From positions 143,556 to 207,555 of the forward strand of contig NZ_MKIO01000041.1 in NCBI RefSeq assembly GCF_001938945.1: 64,000 nt of DNA, in the 5' to 3' direction. Shown in pieces: positions 10,234 to 18,860 of the stretch. A model generated the notes under the pieces. It was not told the origin of the DNA, searched no databases, and was given only the letters and a program-made list of their open reading frames with translations. The translations under genes were made by a program, and so were the position numbers. Source of the DNA: Xaviernesmea rhizosphaerae. Lineage in GTDB: Bacteria; Pseudomonadota; Alphaproteobacteria; Rhizobiales; Rhizobiaceae. How positions within the stretch are numbered: position 1 is the first letter of the stretch; every line of letters begins with the position of its first letter.

Positions 10234-10290
10234 CGATACGCCTCTACGGACGGACGATCGTGCCGTTTCCGCCCTCTTCCGGAGATACCG

Positions 10291-11052
10291 ATGCAAGACG
10301 CCCTATCCACGCGACAAGACCTTTTTGCAGATTTCAAACACGTCGATTTCTGGATCTTCGACCTTGATAACACGCTCTACCCTCAGGACCTGAACCTGAT
10401 GGTTCAGATGAGAACCAGGACCTACGATTATATCCGCCAGCTTCTCGACACCGATCACACCGGCGCTGCCGAACTCTACGAGCGGTTTGAGACCGTCTAC
10501 GGGACGGCGTTCAACGGGCTGATCATCGAACACGGTATCGATCCGCACGTCTTTCTCGACTATGTTCACGACATCGACCATGGCCTGCTGGTGCCCGATC
10601 TGCAACTGGCCGACGCCATCCGGTCGTTGCCGGGCAAACGCGTGATCTATACAAACGGAACCGTCGGCCATGCCGAGAACGTCCTGAAACGCCTGGGAAT
10701 AACCGACGCGTTCGACTGCATTTTCGATATTGTCTGGGCTGATCTCGATCCCAAACCGCACAGAGCGCCCTACGAACGCCTCTTCGCGCAGATGGGGGCG
10801 GATCCGAAAAGGGCGGCGATGTTCGAGGACGTCGCCCGCAATCTCGAAATTCCCCATGTGCTCGGCGCAAGGACCGTTCTGGTCAGCCCCGAATTCTTGT
10901 GCAGGAGCAGGCATACGGATCGGGCTGCAGCGGATGTGGCGCCTGGCTACATCGATTACATAACCCACGATCTGCGTGGCTTTCTTGCGGGCGTGTTGAA
11001 CGCCTTGCCGGACAATCGTCACAACGAAGACGATCGGCCCGGGACTTTTTGA
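10291..11052 (+). CDS. HAD-superfamily pyrimidine 5'-nucleotidase (SDT1/YjjG-like)
   Basis: This 253-residue protein has all HAD motifs: motif I DLDNT (residues 24-28, nucleophile Asp24), motif II YTNGT (120-124), motif III Lys155 (DLDPKP) and motif IV MFEDVARN (177-184). The FDLDNTLYP start and the helical cap fit the pyrimidine 5'-nucleotidase group, which dephosphorylates UMP/CMP-type nucleotides in the cytoplasm. The tail after residue 215 is weakly conserved in appearance. GGAG lies 6 nt before the ATG. It ends the plus-strand cluster and converges with the GntR gene. Confidence 0.85.
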   Translation: MQDALSTRQDLFADFKHVDFWIFDLDNTLYPQDLNLMVQMRTRTYDYIRQLLDTDHTGAAELYERFETVYGTAFNGLIIEHGIDPHVFLDYVHDIDHGLLVPDLQLADAIRSLPGKRVIYTNGTVGHAENVLKRLGITDAFDCIFDIVWADLDPKPHRAPYERLFAQMGADPKRAAMFEDVARNLEIPHVLGARTVLVSPEFLCRSRHTDRAAADVAPGYIDYITHDLRGFLAGVLNALPDNRHNEDDRPGTF

Positions 11053-11192
11053 TCGTTTTCCGGGATGCGGTGTCGCTGACGGCAACGCCACGTCATTGCA
11101 GGCCGGCGGCCTCGACCGTGTCCGGACGATCTGCGACCCGCGCCCGAGCGCGGTGCCGGCTGCCAAGCTCGTGCTGCCGCCGCCACTTGGTA

Positions 11193-11873
11193 TTACGCCA
11201 GCAGCTGCTCCGCAATCCTTGCGGCTTCCGCCACATGGGCCTGACAGGCGGCTGCGGCGCCGTCGGCGTCGTTGCGGCAGATGGCTTCGTAGATTTCGCG
11301 GATGCGGGCCGGGCCGGAGACGGTGCGATTGCTGGTCGACAGCGTCATGACGCGCAGGCGCGAGATGCGGCTGTTGAGGCGGCTGACAATGTCCCAGGCG
11401 ATGTTGTGGCCGCTCGTGCGAAAAATGATCTCGTAGAAATCATGGGTTGCATCGAGCACGGCCGGCGGCGAGCTGTTCTTCGAGGTGCGATCGAGCTCTT
11501 CCAGCACGGTCTTCAGCCGAAGCTTCACCGCCTCGTCGGCGCGCCGCGCGCAATCGGCGACCGCGGTGGATTCCAGCGCGGCGCGGATCTCGTAGATCTG
11601 CCGGGCATCGTCCCAGGAAAGCCGCGCGACCGTCGGCCCCTGCTTGGCGACGTTGTCCACCAATCCTTCCGATTCCAGGTGCCGGATGACCTCGCGGATG
11701 ACGGAACGCGAAACGCCCAGCTGGTCGCAGAGCGTGCGCTCCACCAGCCGCTGCCCCGGCTCGAACAGGCCCGAAATGATGGCGCGGCGCAGGCGGTCGA
11801 GCGCGATTTCCCGGAGCGTTGCGGGCGGCGTTTCGATGCGGAGATCGGCGAGTGTGGGATCTTGATTGGACAT
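11193..11873 (-). CDS. GntR-family regulator with FCD (FadR-type) ligand domain
   Basis: This 226-residue protein has an N-terminal winged helix (ALDRLRRAIISGLFEPGQRL and LGVSRSVIREVIRHLESEGL, about residues 20-75) and a helical FCD effector domain. The FCD domain carries the Asp/His metal-type residues of that group (DATHDFYEIIF, SRLNSRISRLR). The open frame extends upstream, but those codons cross the promoter, so ATG 11873 is chosen. It is divergent from the catabolic operon starting at 11971, with a perfect palindrome TGGTATACCA between them. It most likely represses that operon until the substrate or an intermediate binds. Confidence 0.88.
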   Translation of the reverse strand: MSNQDPTLADLRIETPPATLREIALDRLRRAIISGLFEPGQRLVERTLCDQLGVSRSVIREVIRHLESEGLVDNVAKQGPTVARLSWDDARQIYEIRAALESTAVADCARRADEAVKLRLKTVLEELDRTSKNSSPPAVLDATHDFYEIIFRTSGHNIAWDIVSRLNSRISRLRVMTLSTSNRTVSGPARIREIYEAICRNDADGAAAACQAHVAEAARIAEQLLA

Positions 11874-11911
11874 GCTTCGATGTAGCCGCAATTTTCTCCA
11901 TCGACAAGGCC

Positions 11912-11937
11912 TTGACACGTCGTATGATGGTATACCA
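11912..11937 (+). promoter_or_regulatory. Promoter element and GntR/FCD-type operator of the catabolic operon
   Basis: A TTGACA hexamer (11912-11917) is followed by the perfect 10-bp palindrome TGGTATACCA (11928-11937), which fits the TGGTNNNACCA style of FadR/FCD-type GntR operators. It lies between the divergent GntR gene and the operon. I cannot place a convincing -10 hexamer at 17 nt, so the promoter itself is less sure than the operator. Confidence 0.55.
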
Positions 11938-11970
11938 ACATGCTGACAGACGAAAAGACAGGAGGCAGCC

Positions 11971-12573
11971 TTGGCGCCGGTGATACGCAAAACCCTTCTT
12001 CACGTGGAAACAACGCTTATCGAAGGCGACAAGGCGGCGGCGACCCCGCTGAAGCTGATCGCGGCCATTGCCGTGGTGAAGAACCCCTGGGCCGGCCGTG
12101 GCTTTGTCGAAGACCTGAAGCCAGAGATCCATGATGCTGCGCCGGTGCTCGGCGCGCTCCTGACGAAGATGATCCTCGATGCCGCCGACTCCGGCGAGGC
12201 GGTGGAGGCCTATGGCAAGGCGGCGGTGGTCGGCCTCGACGGCGAGGTGGAGCATGCCTCGGCGCTCATCCACACGCTGCGCTTCGGCAATCACTACCGC
12301 ACCGCCGTTGGGGCGAAATCCTATCTCGCCTTTTGCAACACGCGCGGTGGGGCGAACGCCCCGATCATGATCCCGCTGATGGACAAGAACGACGAGGGGC
12401 GGCGCTCGCATTACCTGACCATCCAGTGCGCCATTCCCGATGCGCCGGCTGCCGACGAGATCGTCGTGGCGCTCGGCGCCTCGATCGGCGGGCGCCCGCA
12501 TCACCGCATCGGCGACCGCTACCAGGACCTGAAGGAGCTCGGCAACGATGCCAGCAACCCCGCAGCGGTCTGA
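11971..12573 (+). CDS. Amino acid synthesis family protein (PF06684, former DUF1185)
   Basis: This 200-residue protein matches the DUF1185/AA_synth family (starts VIRKTLLHVETTLIEGDKAA; internal IAVVKNPWAGRGFVEDL; C-terminal GASIGGRPHHRIGDRYQDL). The family's fold is a chorismate-mutase-like variant and no reaction has been firmly assigned. The start is TTG: AGGAGG (11960-11965) lies 5 nt before it and no in-frame ATG fits. It is the first gene of a plus-strand operon whose next four genes encode a hydrolase, a two-component flavin monooxygenase and an aldehyde dehydrogenase. It therefore probably acts in the same breakdown pathway. Confidence 0.82.
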   Translation: MAPVIRKTLLHVETTLIEGDKAAATPLKLIAAIAVVKNPWAGRGFVEDLKPEIHDAAPVLGALLTKMILDAADSGEAVEAYGKAAVVGLDGEVEHASALIHTLRFGNHYRTAVGAKSYLAFCNTRGGANAPIMIPLMDKNDEGRRSHYLTIQCAIPDAPAADEIVVALGASIGGRPHHRIGDRYQDLKELGNDASNPAAV

Positions 12574-13369
12574 GACGGCTTCCGGCACCGCCTATGCCGT
12601 TGCCGGCAGCGGCGCGCCGCTGGTGCTGATCCACGGGGTCGGCATGCGGCTCGAAGCCTGGGCGCCGCAGATCGCGGCGCTGTCGGAACGCTTCGAGGTG
12701 ATCGCGCTCGACCTGCCTGGCCATGGCGAAAGCCGGCCTTTGCCGAAGGGCGCGAGGCTCCCCGATTTCGTGGCGCGCATCGCGACGTTTCTGTCGGAAA
12801 TTGATCGCGGACCGGTCAGCGTCGCCGGTCATTCCATGGGCGCGCTGATTGCGGGTGGCCTTGCCGCCGAGGTGCCCGGACAGGTGGCCCGCGTCGCCTT
12901 GCTGAACGGCGTGCATCGCCGCGATCCCGCCGCGCGCCAGGCCGTGGAGGCGCGGGCTGCCGAAATCTCGACCGGTGGCTTCGATCGCGAGGCGCCGCTT
13001 GCCCGCTGGTTCGGCGCTGCCGGTGAGTATGATGCCGCACGCGTCCTTTGCCGGCAGCTGCTCGCCGAAGTCGATGCCGATGGTTATGCCACCGCCTATG
13101 GCGCCTTCGCCACGGGCGATGCCGTCTATGCCGATCGCTGGCCGGATGTTGCCTGCCCTGCCCTCTTCCTCACCGGTGAGGGTGACCTGAATTCCTCGCC
13201 CGCCATGTCGCGGGCCATGGCGGCGGCGGCGCAGAACGGGCGGGCGCTGATCATTCCCGGCCATCGCCACATGGTGAACCTGACGGCGCCCGATCAGGTC
13301 AATGCCGCCTTGATCGATTGGATGGGCTGGACGGTCTCGCAACGCAAGGAAGCCTGCCATGACGCATGA
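12548..13369 (+). CDS. Alpha/beta hydrolase
   Basis: This 273-residue protein shows the alpha/beta hydrolase fold: oxyanion segment LVLIHGVG (residues 26-32), nucleophile elbow GHSMG (94-98, Ser96), an acid near LTGEGDLNSS and a C-terminal His in PGHRHMVN. It has a short lid. The family includes carboxylesterases, enol-lactone hydrolases and RutD-like enzymes. It overlaps the DUF1185 gene by 26 nt and the flavin reductase by 11 nt, with AAGGAG 10 nt before the ATG. It likely hydrolyses an ester, lactone or acyl intermediate made by the neighbouring monooxygenase. Confidence 0.85.
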   Translation: MPATPQRSETASGTAYAVAGSGAPLVLIHGVGMRLEAWAPQIAALSERFEVIALDLPGHGESRPLPKGARLPDFVARIATFLSEIDRGPVSVAGHSMGALIAGGLAAEVPGQVARVALLNGVHRRDPAARQAVEARAAEISTGGFDREAPLARWFGAAGEYDAARVLCRQLLAEVDADGYATAYGAFATGDAVYADRWPDVACPALFLTGEGDLNSSPAMSRAMAAAAQNGRALIIPGHRHMVNLTAPDQVNAALIDWMGWTVSQRKEACHDA

Positions 13370-14282
13370 TCCACGACAGCTGCGCGATGCCTTCGGCGCT
13401 TTTCTCACCGGCGTCACCGTCGTCACCACCATCAATGCCGAGGGCCAACCGATTGGCTTCACGGCCAATTCCTTCACCAGCGTCTCGCTCGATCCCCCGC
13501 TCCTCCTCTTCTGTCTCGCCAAGACCTCGCGCAATTATGCCGCCGTCACCGAAGCGGCCGGCTTTGCCGTCAACATCCTCTCCGAGGCGCAGAAGGACGT
13601 GTCGAACACCTTCGCCCGCCCCGTCGAGGATCGTTTCGCGGCCGTGGCGTGGCAGCGCGGTCCCTTCGGCTCGCCGGTCTTTGACGGCGTGGCCGCCTGG
13701 TTCGATTGCGCCACCCATTCCGTCGTCGATGCCGGCGATCATGCGATCCTGATCGGCCGGGTCGAGGCTTTCGAGAATTCCGGCCTGACCGGCCTCGGCT
13801 ATGCCCGCGGCGGCTATTTCCTCCCCGCCCTCGCCGACAAGGCGCTGATCTCCGGTCAGGATATGCCGCAGGTGCTGGGCGCGGTCGCCGAGCGCGACGG
13901 TCAGCTCATGCTCACCCAAACGCCCGATGGCGGACTGGCGCTGCCGGGGCTGGAGCTTGGCTCTGGCGAGGGTGTCGATGCGCTCACCGCCCATCTTGCG
14001 GCCCTTTCCGGACTCACCGCCCAGCCGGGCCTCGTCTATTCCATCTATGAGGACACGCGGGTGCGCCGCCAGCATGTCATCTACCGCGTGACCCTTGGCG
14101 AGGGCGCGGCCACGGGCGGGGTCTTCTTCCCCGTCGAGGCGCTGCCGCTGGAGCGGATCGCCGATGCCGCGACGCGCGACGTGCTCAAGCGCTATGCGGC
14201 GGAGAAGAGCCTCGGCAATTTCGGGGTCTATGTCGGAAATCAGGAAAAAGGCCGGGTGCATGCCCAGCCGGTCAGGAGCTAG
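13359..14282 (+). CDS. Flavin reductase with Nudix-like C-terminal extension
   Basis: Of 307 residues, about 1-160 form a flavin reductase-like (HpaC/DIM6) domain (AFGAFLTGVTVVTTI, GFTANSFTSVSLDPPLLLFC, DHAILIGRVEAF). It would supply reduced FMN to the monooxygenase encoded next. Residues about 165-300 are extra. Their pattern (LMLTQTPDGGLALPGLEL, then TAHLAALSGL, then GVFFPVEALPLERI) resembles a Nudix fold but lacks the REUXEEXGU catalytic motif, so a binding role is more likely than hydrolysis. AAGGA is 8 nt before the ATG. A typical stand-alone flavin reductase is about 160-180 residues, so the fusion is unusual. Confidence 0.83.
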   Translation: MTHDPRQLRDAFGAFLTGVTVVTTINAEGQPIGFTANSFTSVSLDPPLLLFCLAKTSRNYAAVTEAAGFAVNILSEAQKDVSNTFARPVEDRFAAVAWQRGPFGSPVFDGVAAWFDCATHSVVDAGDHAILIGRVEAFENSGLTGLGYARGGYFLPALADKALISGQDMPQVLGAVAERDGQLMLTQTPDGGLALPGLELGSGEGVDALTAHLAALSGLTAQPGLVYSIYEDTRVRRQHVIYRVTLGEGAATGGVFFPVEALPLERIADAATRDVLKRYAAEKSLGNFGVYVGNQEKGRVHAQPVRS

Positions 14283-14285
14283 TCG

Positions 14286-15323
14286 ATGAAGTTCTCGCTC
14301 TTCGTTCACATGGAACGGCTTAATGCCGACCAGAGCCATCAGGAGCTCTATGAGGAGTTCATCGCGCTCTGCGAGATCGCCGATCGCGGCGGCATGCACG
14401 CCATCTGGACCGGCGAACACCACGGCATGGATTTCACCATCGCGCCGAACCCATTCATCAACCTTGCCGATCTCGCCCGCCGCACCCAGAATGTGCGCCT
14501 GGGCACCGGCACGGTGATCGCGCCCTTCTGGCACCCGATCAAGCTTGCCGGCGAAGCGGCGATGACCGACATCGTCTCCGGCGGCCGGCTCGACATCGGC
14601 ATTGCTCGCGGCGCCTATGGTTTCGAATATGAGCGTCTGCATCCCGGCCTCGACGCCTGGGGTGCGGGCCAGCGCATGCGTGAGCTGATCCCGGCCGTCA
14701 AAGGCCTATGGGCCGGTGACTACGCCCATGACGGCGAGTTCTGGAAATTTCCGGCGACCACCTCGGCGCCGAAGCCGGTGCAGGCGCCGCATCCGCCGAT
14801 CTGGGTGGCGGCGCGCGATCCCAACAGCCATGAATTCGCGGTGGCGAACGGCTGCAACGTGCAGGTGACGCCGCTGTGGAACGGTGATGGCGAGATCGAG
14901 AGCCTGATGGGCCGCTTCAACGCCGCCTGCGAGAAGGCGCCAGAGATCGAGCGACCGAAGATCATGCTGCTGCTGCACACCTATGTCGGCTCGGACGCCG
15001 ACGACGTGGAGCAGGCGGCCCGCGAGGTCAGCGTCTACTACAATTACTTCTTCGCCTGGTTCAAGAACGAGCGGCCGATCCATCAGGGTCTCATCGCCCG
15101 CCTTAGCGAGGAAGAGATTGCGGCCAACGCCAATCTCTCCCCCGCCGTCATGAAGGCGAATATGCCGATCGGCACATCGCAGGAGGTGATCGCACGGCTC
15201 AAGGCTTACGAGGCGCTGGGCTATGACGAATATTCCTTCTGGATCGACACCGGCATGACCTTCGAGCGCAAGAAGGCGTCGCTCGAACGCTTCATCGCCG
15301 AGGTGATGCCGGCCTTCCGGTAA
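14286..15323 (+). CDS. LLM-class FMN-dependent monooxygenase
   Basis: This 345-residue bacterial-luciferase-like TIM barrel starts MKFSLFVHMERL and carries AIWTGEHHGMDFTIAPNPF, NVRLGTGTVIAPFWHPIKLA and RLDIGIARGAYGFEYERL, the usual flavin-dependent oxidoreductase segments. It needs reduced FMN, which the gene directly upstream (3 nt gap) can provide, so the two form a two-component monooxygenase. Together with the hydrolase and aldehyde dehydrogenase, an oxygenative C-N or C-C cleavage of an imported compound is likely. The actual substrate is unknown. Confidence 0.88.
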   Translation: MKFSLFVHMERLNADQSHQELYEEFIALCEIADRGGMHAIWTGEHHGMDFTIAPNPFINLADLARRTQNVRLGTGTVIAPFWHPIKLAGEAAMTDIVSGGRLDIGIARGAYGFEYERLHPGLDAWGAGQRMRELIPAVKGLWAGDYAHDGEFWKFPATTSAPKPVQAPHPPIWVAARDPNSHEFAVANGCNVQVTPLWNGDGEIESLMGRFNAACEKAPEIERPKIMLLLHTYVGSDADDVEQAAREVSVYYNYFFAWFKNERPIHQGLIARLSEEEIAANANLSPAVMKANMPIGTSQEVIARLKAYEALGYDEYSFWIDTGMTFERKKASLERFIAEVMPAFR

Positions 15324-15333
15324 GGAGAACGAC

Positions 15334-16797
15334 ATGCAGCGCTTCCAGCAATATATCGACGGCGCCTTCGACGACGGCAGCGCCCGTTTCGACAGCATCG
15401 ATCCCGCGACCGGCGCGGTGTGGGCCGAGATGCCCGAGGCGCGCGAGGGTGATGTGGACCGGGCGGTGAAGGCTGCCGAACGCGCTTTATATGATGGCCC
15501 CTGGGCGACGATGACGGCAACGCAGCGCGGCAAGCTGCTCTTCCGTCTGGCGGACCTCGTCGCCCAGCGGGCCCCCGTCTTGGCCGAGCTCGAGACCCGC
15601 GACACCGGCAAGATCATTCGCGAGACCTCGGCGCAGATCGCCTATGTCGCGGAGTATTATCGCTACTACGCCGGCCTCGCCGACAAGATCGAGGGCAGCC
15701 ATCTCTCGATCGACAAGCCGGATATGGATGTGTGGCTGCGCCGGGAGCCGGTGGGCGTCGTCGCGGCCATCGTTCCCTGGAACAGCCAGCTGTTCCTCTC
15801 CGCCGTCAAGCTCGGCCCGGCGCTTGCCGCCGGCTGTACGCTGGTGGTCAAGGCCTCCGAGGACGGACCGGCACCGCTTCTGGAGTTCGCGCGTCTCGTG
15901 CATGAGGCCGGCTTCCCGGCCGGCGTCGTCAATGTCCTCACCGGCTTCGGCCCCTCCTGCGGCGCGGCGCTGACGCGTCATCCGGGCGTCGCCCACATCG
16001 CCTTTACCGGCGGTCCGGGCACGGCGGCGGCGGTGGTGCGCAATTCCGCGGAAAACCTCGCCAGCACCTCGTTGGAGCTTGGCGGCAAATCGCCCTTCAT
16101 CGTCTTTGCCGATGCCGACCTCGAAAGTGCCGCCAATGCGCAGGTCGCCGGCATCTTCGCCGCCACCGGCCAGTCCTGCGTGGCCGGCTCGCGCCTCATC
16201 GTCGAGCGCTCCGTCAAGGACCGGTTCCTCGCCATCCTGAAAAGCCGTGCAGAGGCGGTGAAGATCGGCTCGCCGCTCGACATGGCCACGGAAGTCGGCC
16301 CGCTCTGCACCGATCGCCAGCGCAAGCTGATCGAAAGCGTCGTGACCGCCTCCGTCGAAGCCGGCGCAAAGCTCGTGGCCGGCGGCAGCCGCCCGAAGGA
16401 CGATGGCTATTATTACGCCCCGACCATTCTCGACTGTGATGGCGTGTCCTCACCCTCCGTCGAGACCGAGCTCTTCGGTCCCGTTCTTTCCGTCCTCTCC
16501 TTCGAGACGGAAGCGGAAGCCGTTCAGCTGGCCAATGCCACGCGTTTCGGGCTCGCGGCCGGTGTCTTCACGCAGAACCTTGCCCGCGCGCACCGCATGA
16601 TCCGCAAGATCCGCTCCGGCATCGTCTGGGTGAACACCTACCGCGCCGTCTCGCCGATTGCGCCCTTCGGCGGCTTCGGCCAGTCCGGCCATGGCCGAGA
16701 GGGCGGTCTGGCGGCGGCGCTCGATTATACCCGCACCAAGACCGTCTGGGTCAGGACATCGGACGATCCGATTCCCGATCCCTTCGTCATGCGGTGA
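15334..16797 (+). CDS. NAD(P)-dependent aldehyde dehydrogenase
   Basis: This 487-residue enzyme has the family's catalytic Glu248 in LELGGKSP and nucleophile Cys282 in GQSCVAGS, plus the N-terminal IDGAFDDGS and the cofactor-site segment VVAAIVPWNSQL. The length is normal. It oxidises an aldehyde, presumably the product of the flavin monooxygenase upstream, to the acid. An AAGGAGA ribosome site precedes the ATG. It closes the enzymatic part of the operon; the transporter genes follow after 108 nt. Confidence 0.92.
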   Translation: MQRFQQYIDGAFDDGSARFDSIDPATGAVWAEMPEAREGDVDRAVKAAERALYDGPWATMTATQRGKLLFRLADLVAQRAPVLAELETRDTGKIIRETSAQIAYVAEYYRYYAGLADKIEGSHLSIDKPDMDVWLRREPVGVVAAIVPWNSQLFLSAVKLGPALAAGCTLVVKASEDGPAPLLEFARLVHEAGFPAGVVNVLTGFGPSCGAALTRHPGVAHIAFTGGPGTAAAVVRNSAENLASTSLELGGKSPFIVFADADLESAANAQVAGIFAATGQSCVAGSRLIVERSVKDRFLAILKSRAEAVKIGSPLDMATEVGPLCTDRQRKLIESVVTASVEAGAKLVAGGSRPKDDGYYYAPTILDCDGVSSPSVETELFGPVLSVLSFETEAEAVQLANATRFGLAAGVFTQNLARAHRMIRKIRSGIVWVNTYRAVSPIAPFGGFGQSGHGREGGLAAALDYTRTKTVWVRTSDDPIPDPFVMR

Positions 16798-16905
16798 TGG
16801 CCTGCCCCGACGCCAGGAGAAAAAGGGCGCGGGGCGGGCGCGGCCGACCTCGACCAGCATGCTGACGACAATGCCATGACTAAAAACGCAAAAAAGGGGA
16901 ATGAC

Positions 16906-17916
16906 ATGAAGACACTGCTCATCGCCACCGCGCTCGCCGCCATTCTCGGTGCCGCCGGCTCCGCCGCTGCCGCCGACATGGTGTTCACCAGCTGGGGCGG
17001 CACGACGCAGGACGCCCAGAAGGCTGCCTGGGCCGACAGCTTCGCCGCCGCCTCCGGCATCAAGGTGGTGCAGGACGGCCCGACCGACTACGGCAAGATC
17101 AAGGCCATGGTCGAGGCCGGCAACGTCACCTGGGATGTCGTCGATGTCGAAGGCGATTATGCCGTGCAGGCCGGCAAGGCGGGCCTGTTGGAAAAGCTCG
17201 ACTTCTCCACCATCGACAAGAGCAAGCTCGATCCGCGCTTCGTGACGGATTACTCCGTCGGCAGCTTCTATTATTCCTTCGTGATCGGCTGCAACAAGGA
17301 TGCCGCCGGCACCTGCCCGAAGAGCTGGAAGGACCTGTTCGACACCGCCAAGTTCCCGGGCAAGCGCGCCTTCTACAAATGGTCGGCCCCGGGCGTGATC
17401 GAGGCGGCGCTTCTGGCCGACGGCGTGCCCGCCGACAAGCTCTACCCGCTCGACCTTGACCGGGCCTTCAAGAAGCTCGACACGATCAAGGCCGACATCG
17501 TCTGGTGGGATGGCGGCGCCGCCTCGCAGCAGCTTCTCGCCTCCGGCGAGGCCCCCTTCGGCTCCTTCTGGAACGGTCGCCTGACGGCACTCGCCGCCAC
17601 CGGCGTGACGGTCGAGACCTCCTGGGATCAGAACATCACCGCCGCCGACGCGCTCGTCGTTCCCAAGGGCACGAAGAACAAGGAGGCTGCGATGAAGTTC
17701 ATCGCCAACGCCACCGCCGCCAAGCCGCAGGCCGAATTCGCCGCCGTCACCGGCTATGCGCCGATCAACCTCGGCTCGCCGGACCTGATGGATGCCGCGA
17801 TCCGCAAGACGCTGCCGGACATGCAGGCCGCAAGCCAGGTCAATGCCGACATGAGCTACTGGGCCGAGCACCGCGATGCGATCGGCAAGCGCTGGTACGC
17901 CTGGCAGGCCAAGTAA
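16906..17916 (+). CDS. Polyamine-type ABC transporter substrate-binding protein (PotD/PotF-like)
   Basis: This 336-residue periplasmic protein has a signal peptide (basic start, Ala/Leu core, cleavage near AAA-AD at residue 22-23). The mature part begins MVFTSWGGTTQDAQ and has the spermidine/putrescine-type binding-protein segments WDVVDVEGDY and VWWDGGAASQQLLASGEAPFG. An upstream in-frame ATG at 16876 would add ten polar residues before the signal peptide. ATG 16906 has AAGGGG before it and is preferred. It feeds the permeases at 17988-19673. The ligand is likely a small amine or amine-containing compound, consistent with the operon, but not proven. Confidence 0.9.
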   Translation: MKTLLIATALAAILGAAGSAAAADMVFTSWGGTTQDAQKAAWADSFAAASGIKVVQDGPTDYGKIKAMVEAGNVTWDVVDVEGDYAVQAGKAGLLEKLDFSTIDKSKLDPRFVTDYSVGSFYYSFVIGCNKDAAGTCPKSWKDLFDTAKFPGKRAFYKWSAPGVIEAALLADGVPADKLYPLDLDRAFKKLDTIKADIVWWDGGAASQQLLASGEAPFGSFWNGRLTALAATGVTVETSWDQNITAADALVVPKGTKNKEAAMKFIANATAAKPQAEFAAVTGYAPINLGSPDLMDAAIRKTLPDMQAASQVNADMSYWAEHRDAIGKRWYAWQAK

Positions 17917-17935
17917 GCCGGCCGCGTTCCTTCCA

Positions 17936-17960
17936 CCCGCCGGCCATGCGCGCCGGCGGG
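17936..17960 (+). terminator. Intercistronic stem-loop after binding-protein gene
   Basis: A perfect 9-bp inverted repeat (CCCGCCGGC, 7-nt loop, GCCGGCGGG) lies 19 nt after the binding-protein stop and before the permease gene. There is no T-run. It is probably a partial terminator or stabiliser that keeps the binding protein more abundant than the membrane parts. Confidence 0.5.
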
Positions 17961-17987
17961 CTTCCATCCAATGAGAGGTTTTGACGC

Positions 17988-18848
17988 ATGGCCATGACCG
18001 CCACGGCCGCGCCGGGAGAGCGCGTCGCGCGCCGCAGAAACGCCGCCTTCGCCTGGACGCTGCCGGCGCTGGTGCTCATTCTGCTGTTCTTCGTCACGCC
18101 CGTGCTCGGCCTCATGCTGCGCAGCGTGACGGAGCCGACGCTCGGCCTGCAGAACTATGCCGAGCTGATCGGCACCGGCACCTATGCCCGCATCTTCGCC
18201 AACACCTTCCTCGTCGCCGGCGTGGTGACGGCGCTGTCCGTGGTGATCGGCTATCCCGTCGCCTGGGCGCTCGCGGTGCTGCCGCGGCCCTGGGGGCAGC
18301 TCGTCTTCGCCATCATCATCCTCTCCATGTGGACGAACCTTCTCGCCCGCACCTATGCGTGGATGGTGCTTCTGCAGCGCACCGGCGTCATCAACAAGAC
18401 GCTCATCGGTCTCGGCGTCATCGACAAGCCCTTGGCGCTCGTCAACAATCTCGTCGGTGTCACCATCGGCATGACCTATATCATGCTGCCCTTTGTCATC
18501 CTGCCGCTGGTCGGCGTCATCCGGGCCATCGATCCCGCCATTTTGCGGGCCGGGGCGCTATGCGGCGCCAACAGCTGGCAGTGCTTCACCCGGATCCTGC
18601 TGCCCCTGTCGCTGCCGGGCGTCGCGGCCGGCGCGCTCATGGTCTTCGTCATGGCGCTCGGCTACTACGTGACCCCCGCCCTTCTCGGCGGCACGGCCAA
18701 TATGATGCTGGCCGAAATGGTCGCGCAATTCGTGCAGTCGCTCGTCAACTGGGGCATGGGTGGGGCCGCCGCCTTCGTGCTGCTCGTGGTCACGCTCGCG
18801 CTCTATGCCGCGCAGCTGCGCTTCTTCGGCACGCGCCGGATCGGCTGA
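17988..18848 (+). CDS. ABC transporter permease (PotB/PotH type)
   Basis: This 286-residue permease begins with a cytoplasmic Arg-rich stretch and then the first membrane helix (LPALVLILLFFVTPVLGLML). It has about six helices and the EAA-type loop (ILRAGALCGANSWQCFTRIL followed by LPLS). GAGAGG lies 9 nt before the ATG. The family forms heterodimers with PotC-type permeases to import polyamines or related compounds. Its partner is the next gene. Confidence 0.9.
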   Translation: MAMTATAAPGERVARRRNAAFAWTLPALVLILLFFVTPVLGLMLRSVTEPTLGLQNYAELIGTGTYARIFANTFLVAGVVTALSVVIGYPVAWALAVLPRPWGQLVFAIIILSMWTNLLARTYAWMVLLQRTGVINKTLIGLGVIDKPLALVNNLVGVTIGMTYIMLPFVILPLVGVIRAIDPAILRAGALCGANSWQCFTRILLPLSLPGVAAGALMVFVMALGYYVTPALLGGTANMMLAEMVAQFVQSLVNWGMGGAAAFVLLVVTLALYAAQLRFFGTRRIG

Positions 18849-18860
18849 GGAGGAACCGCC

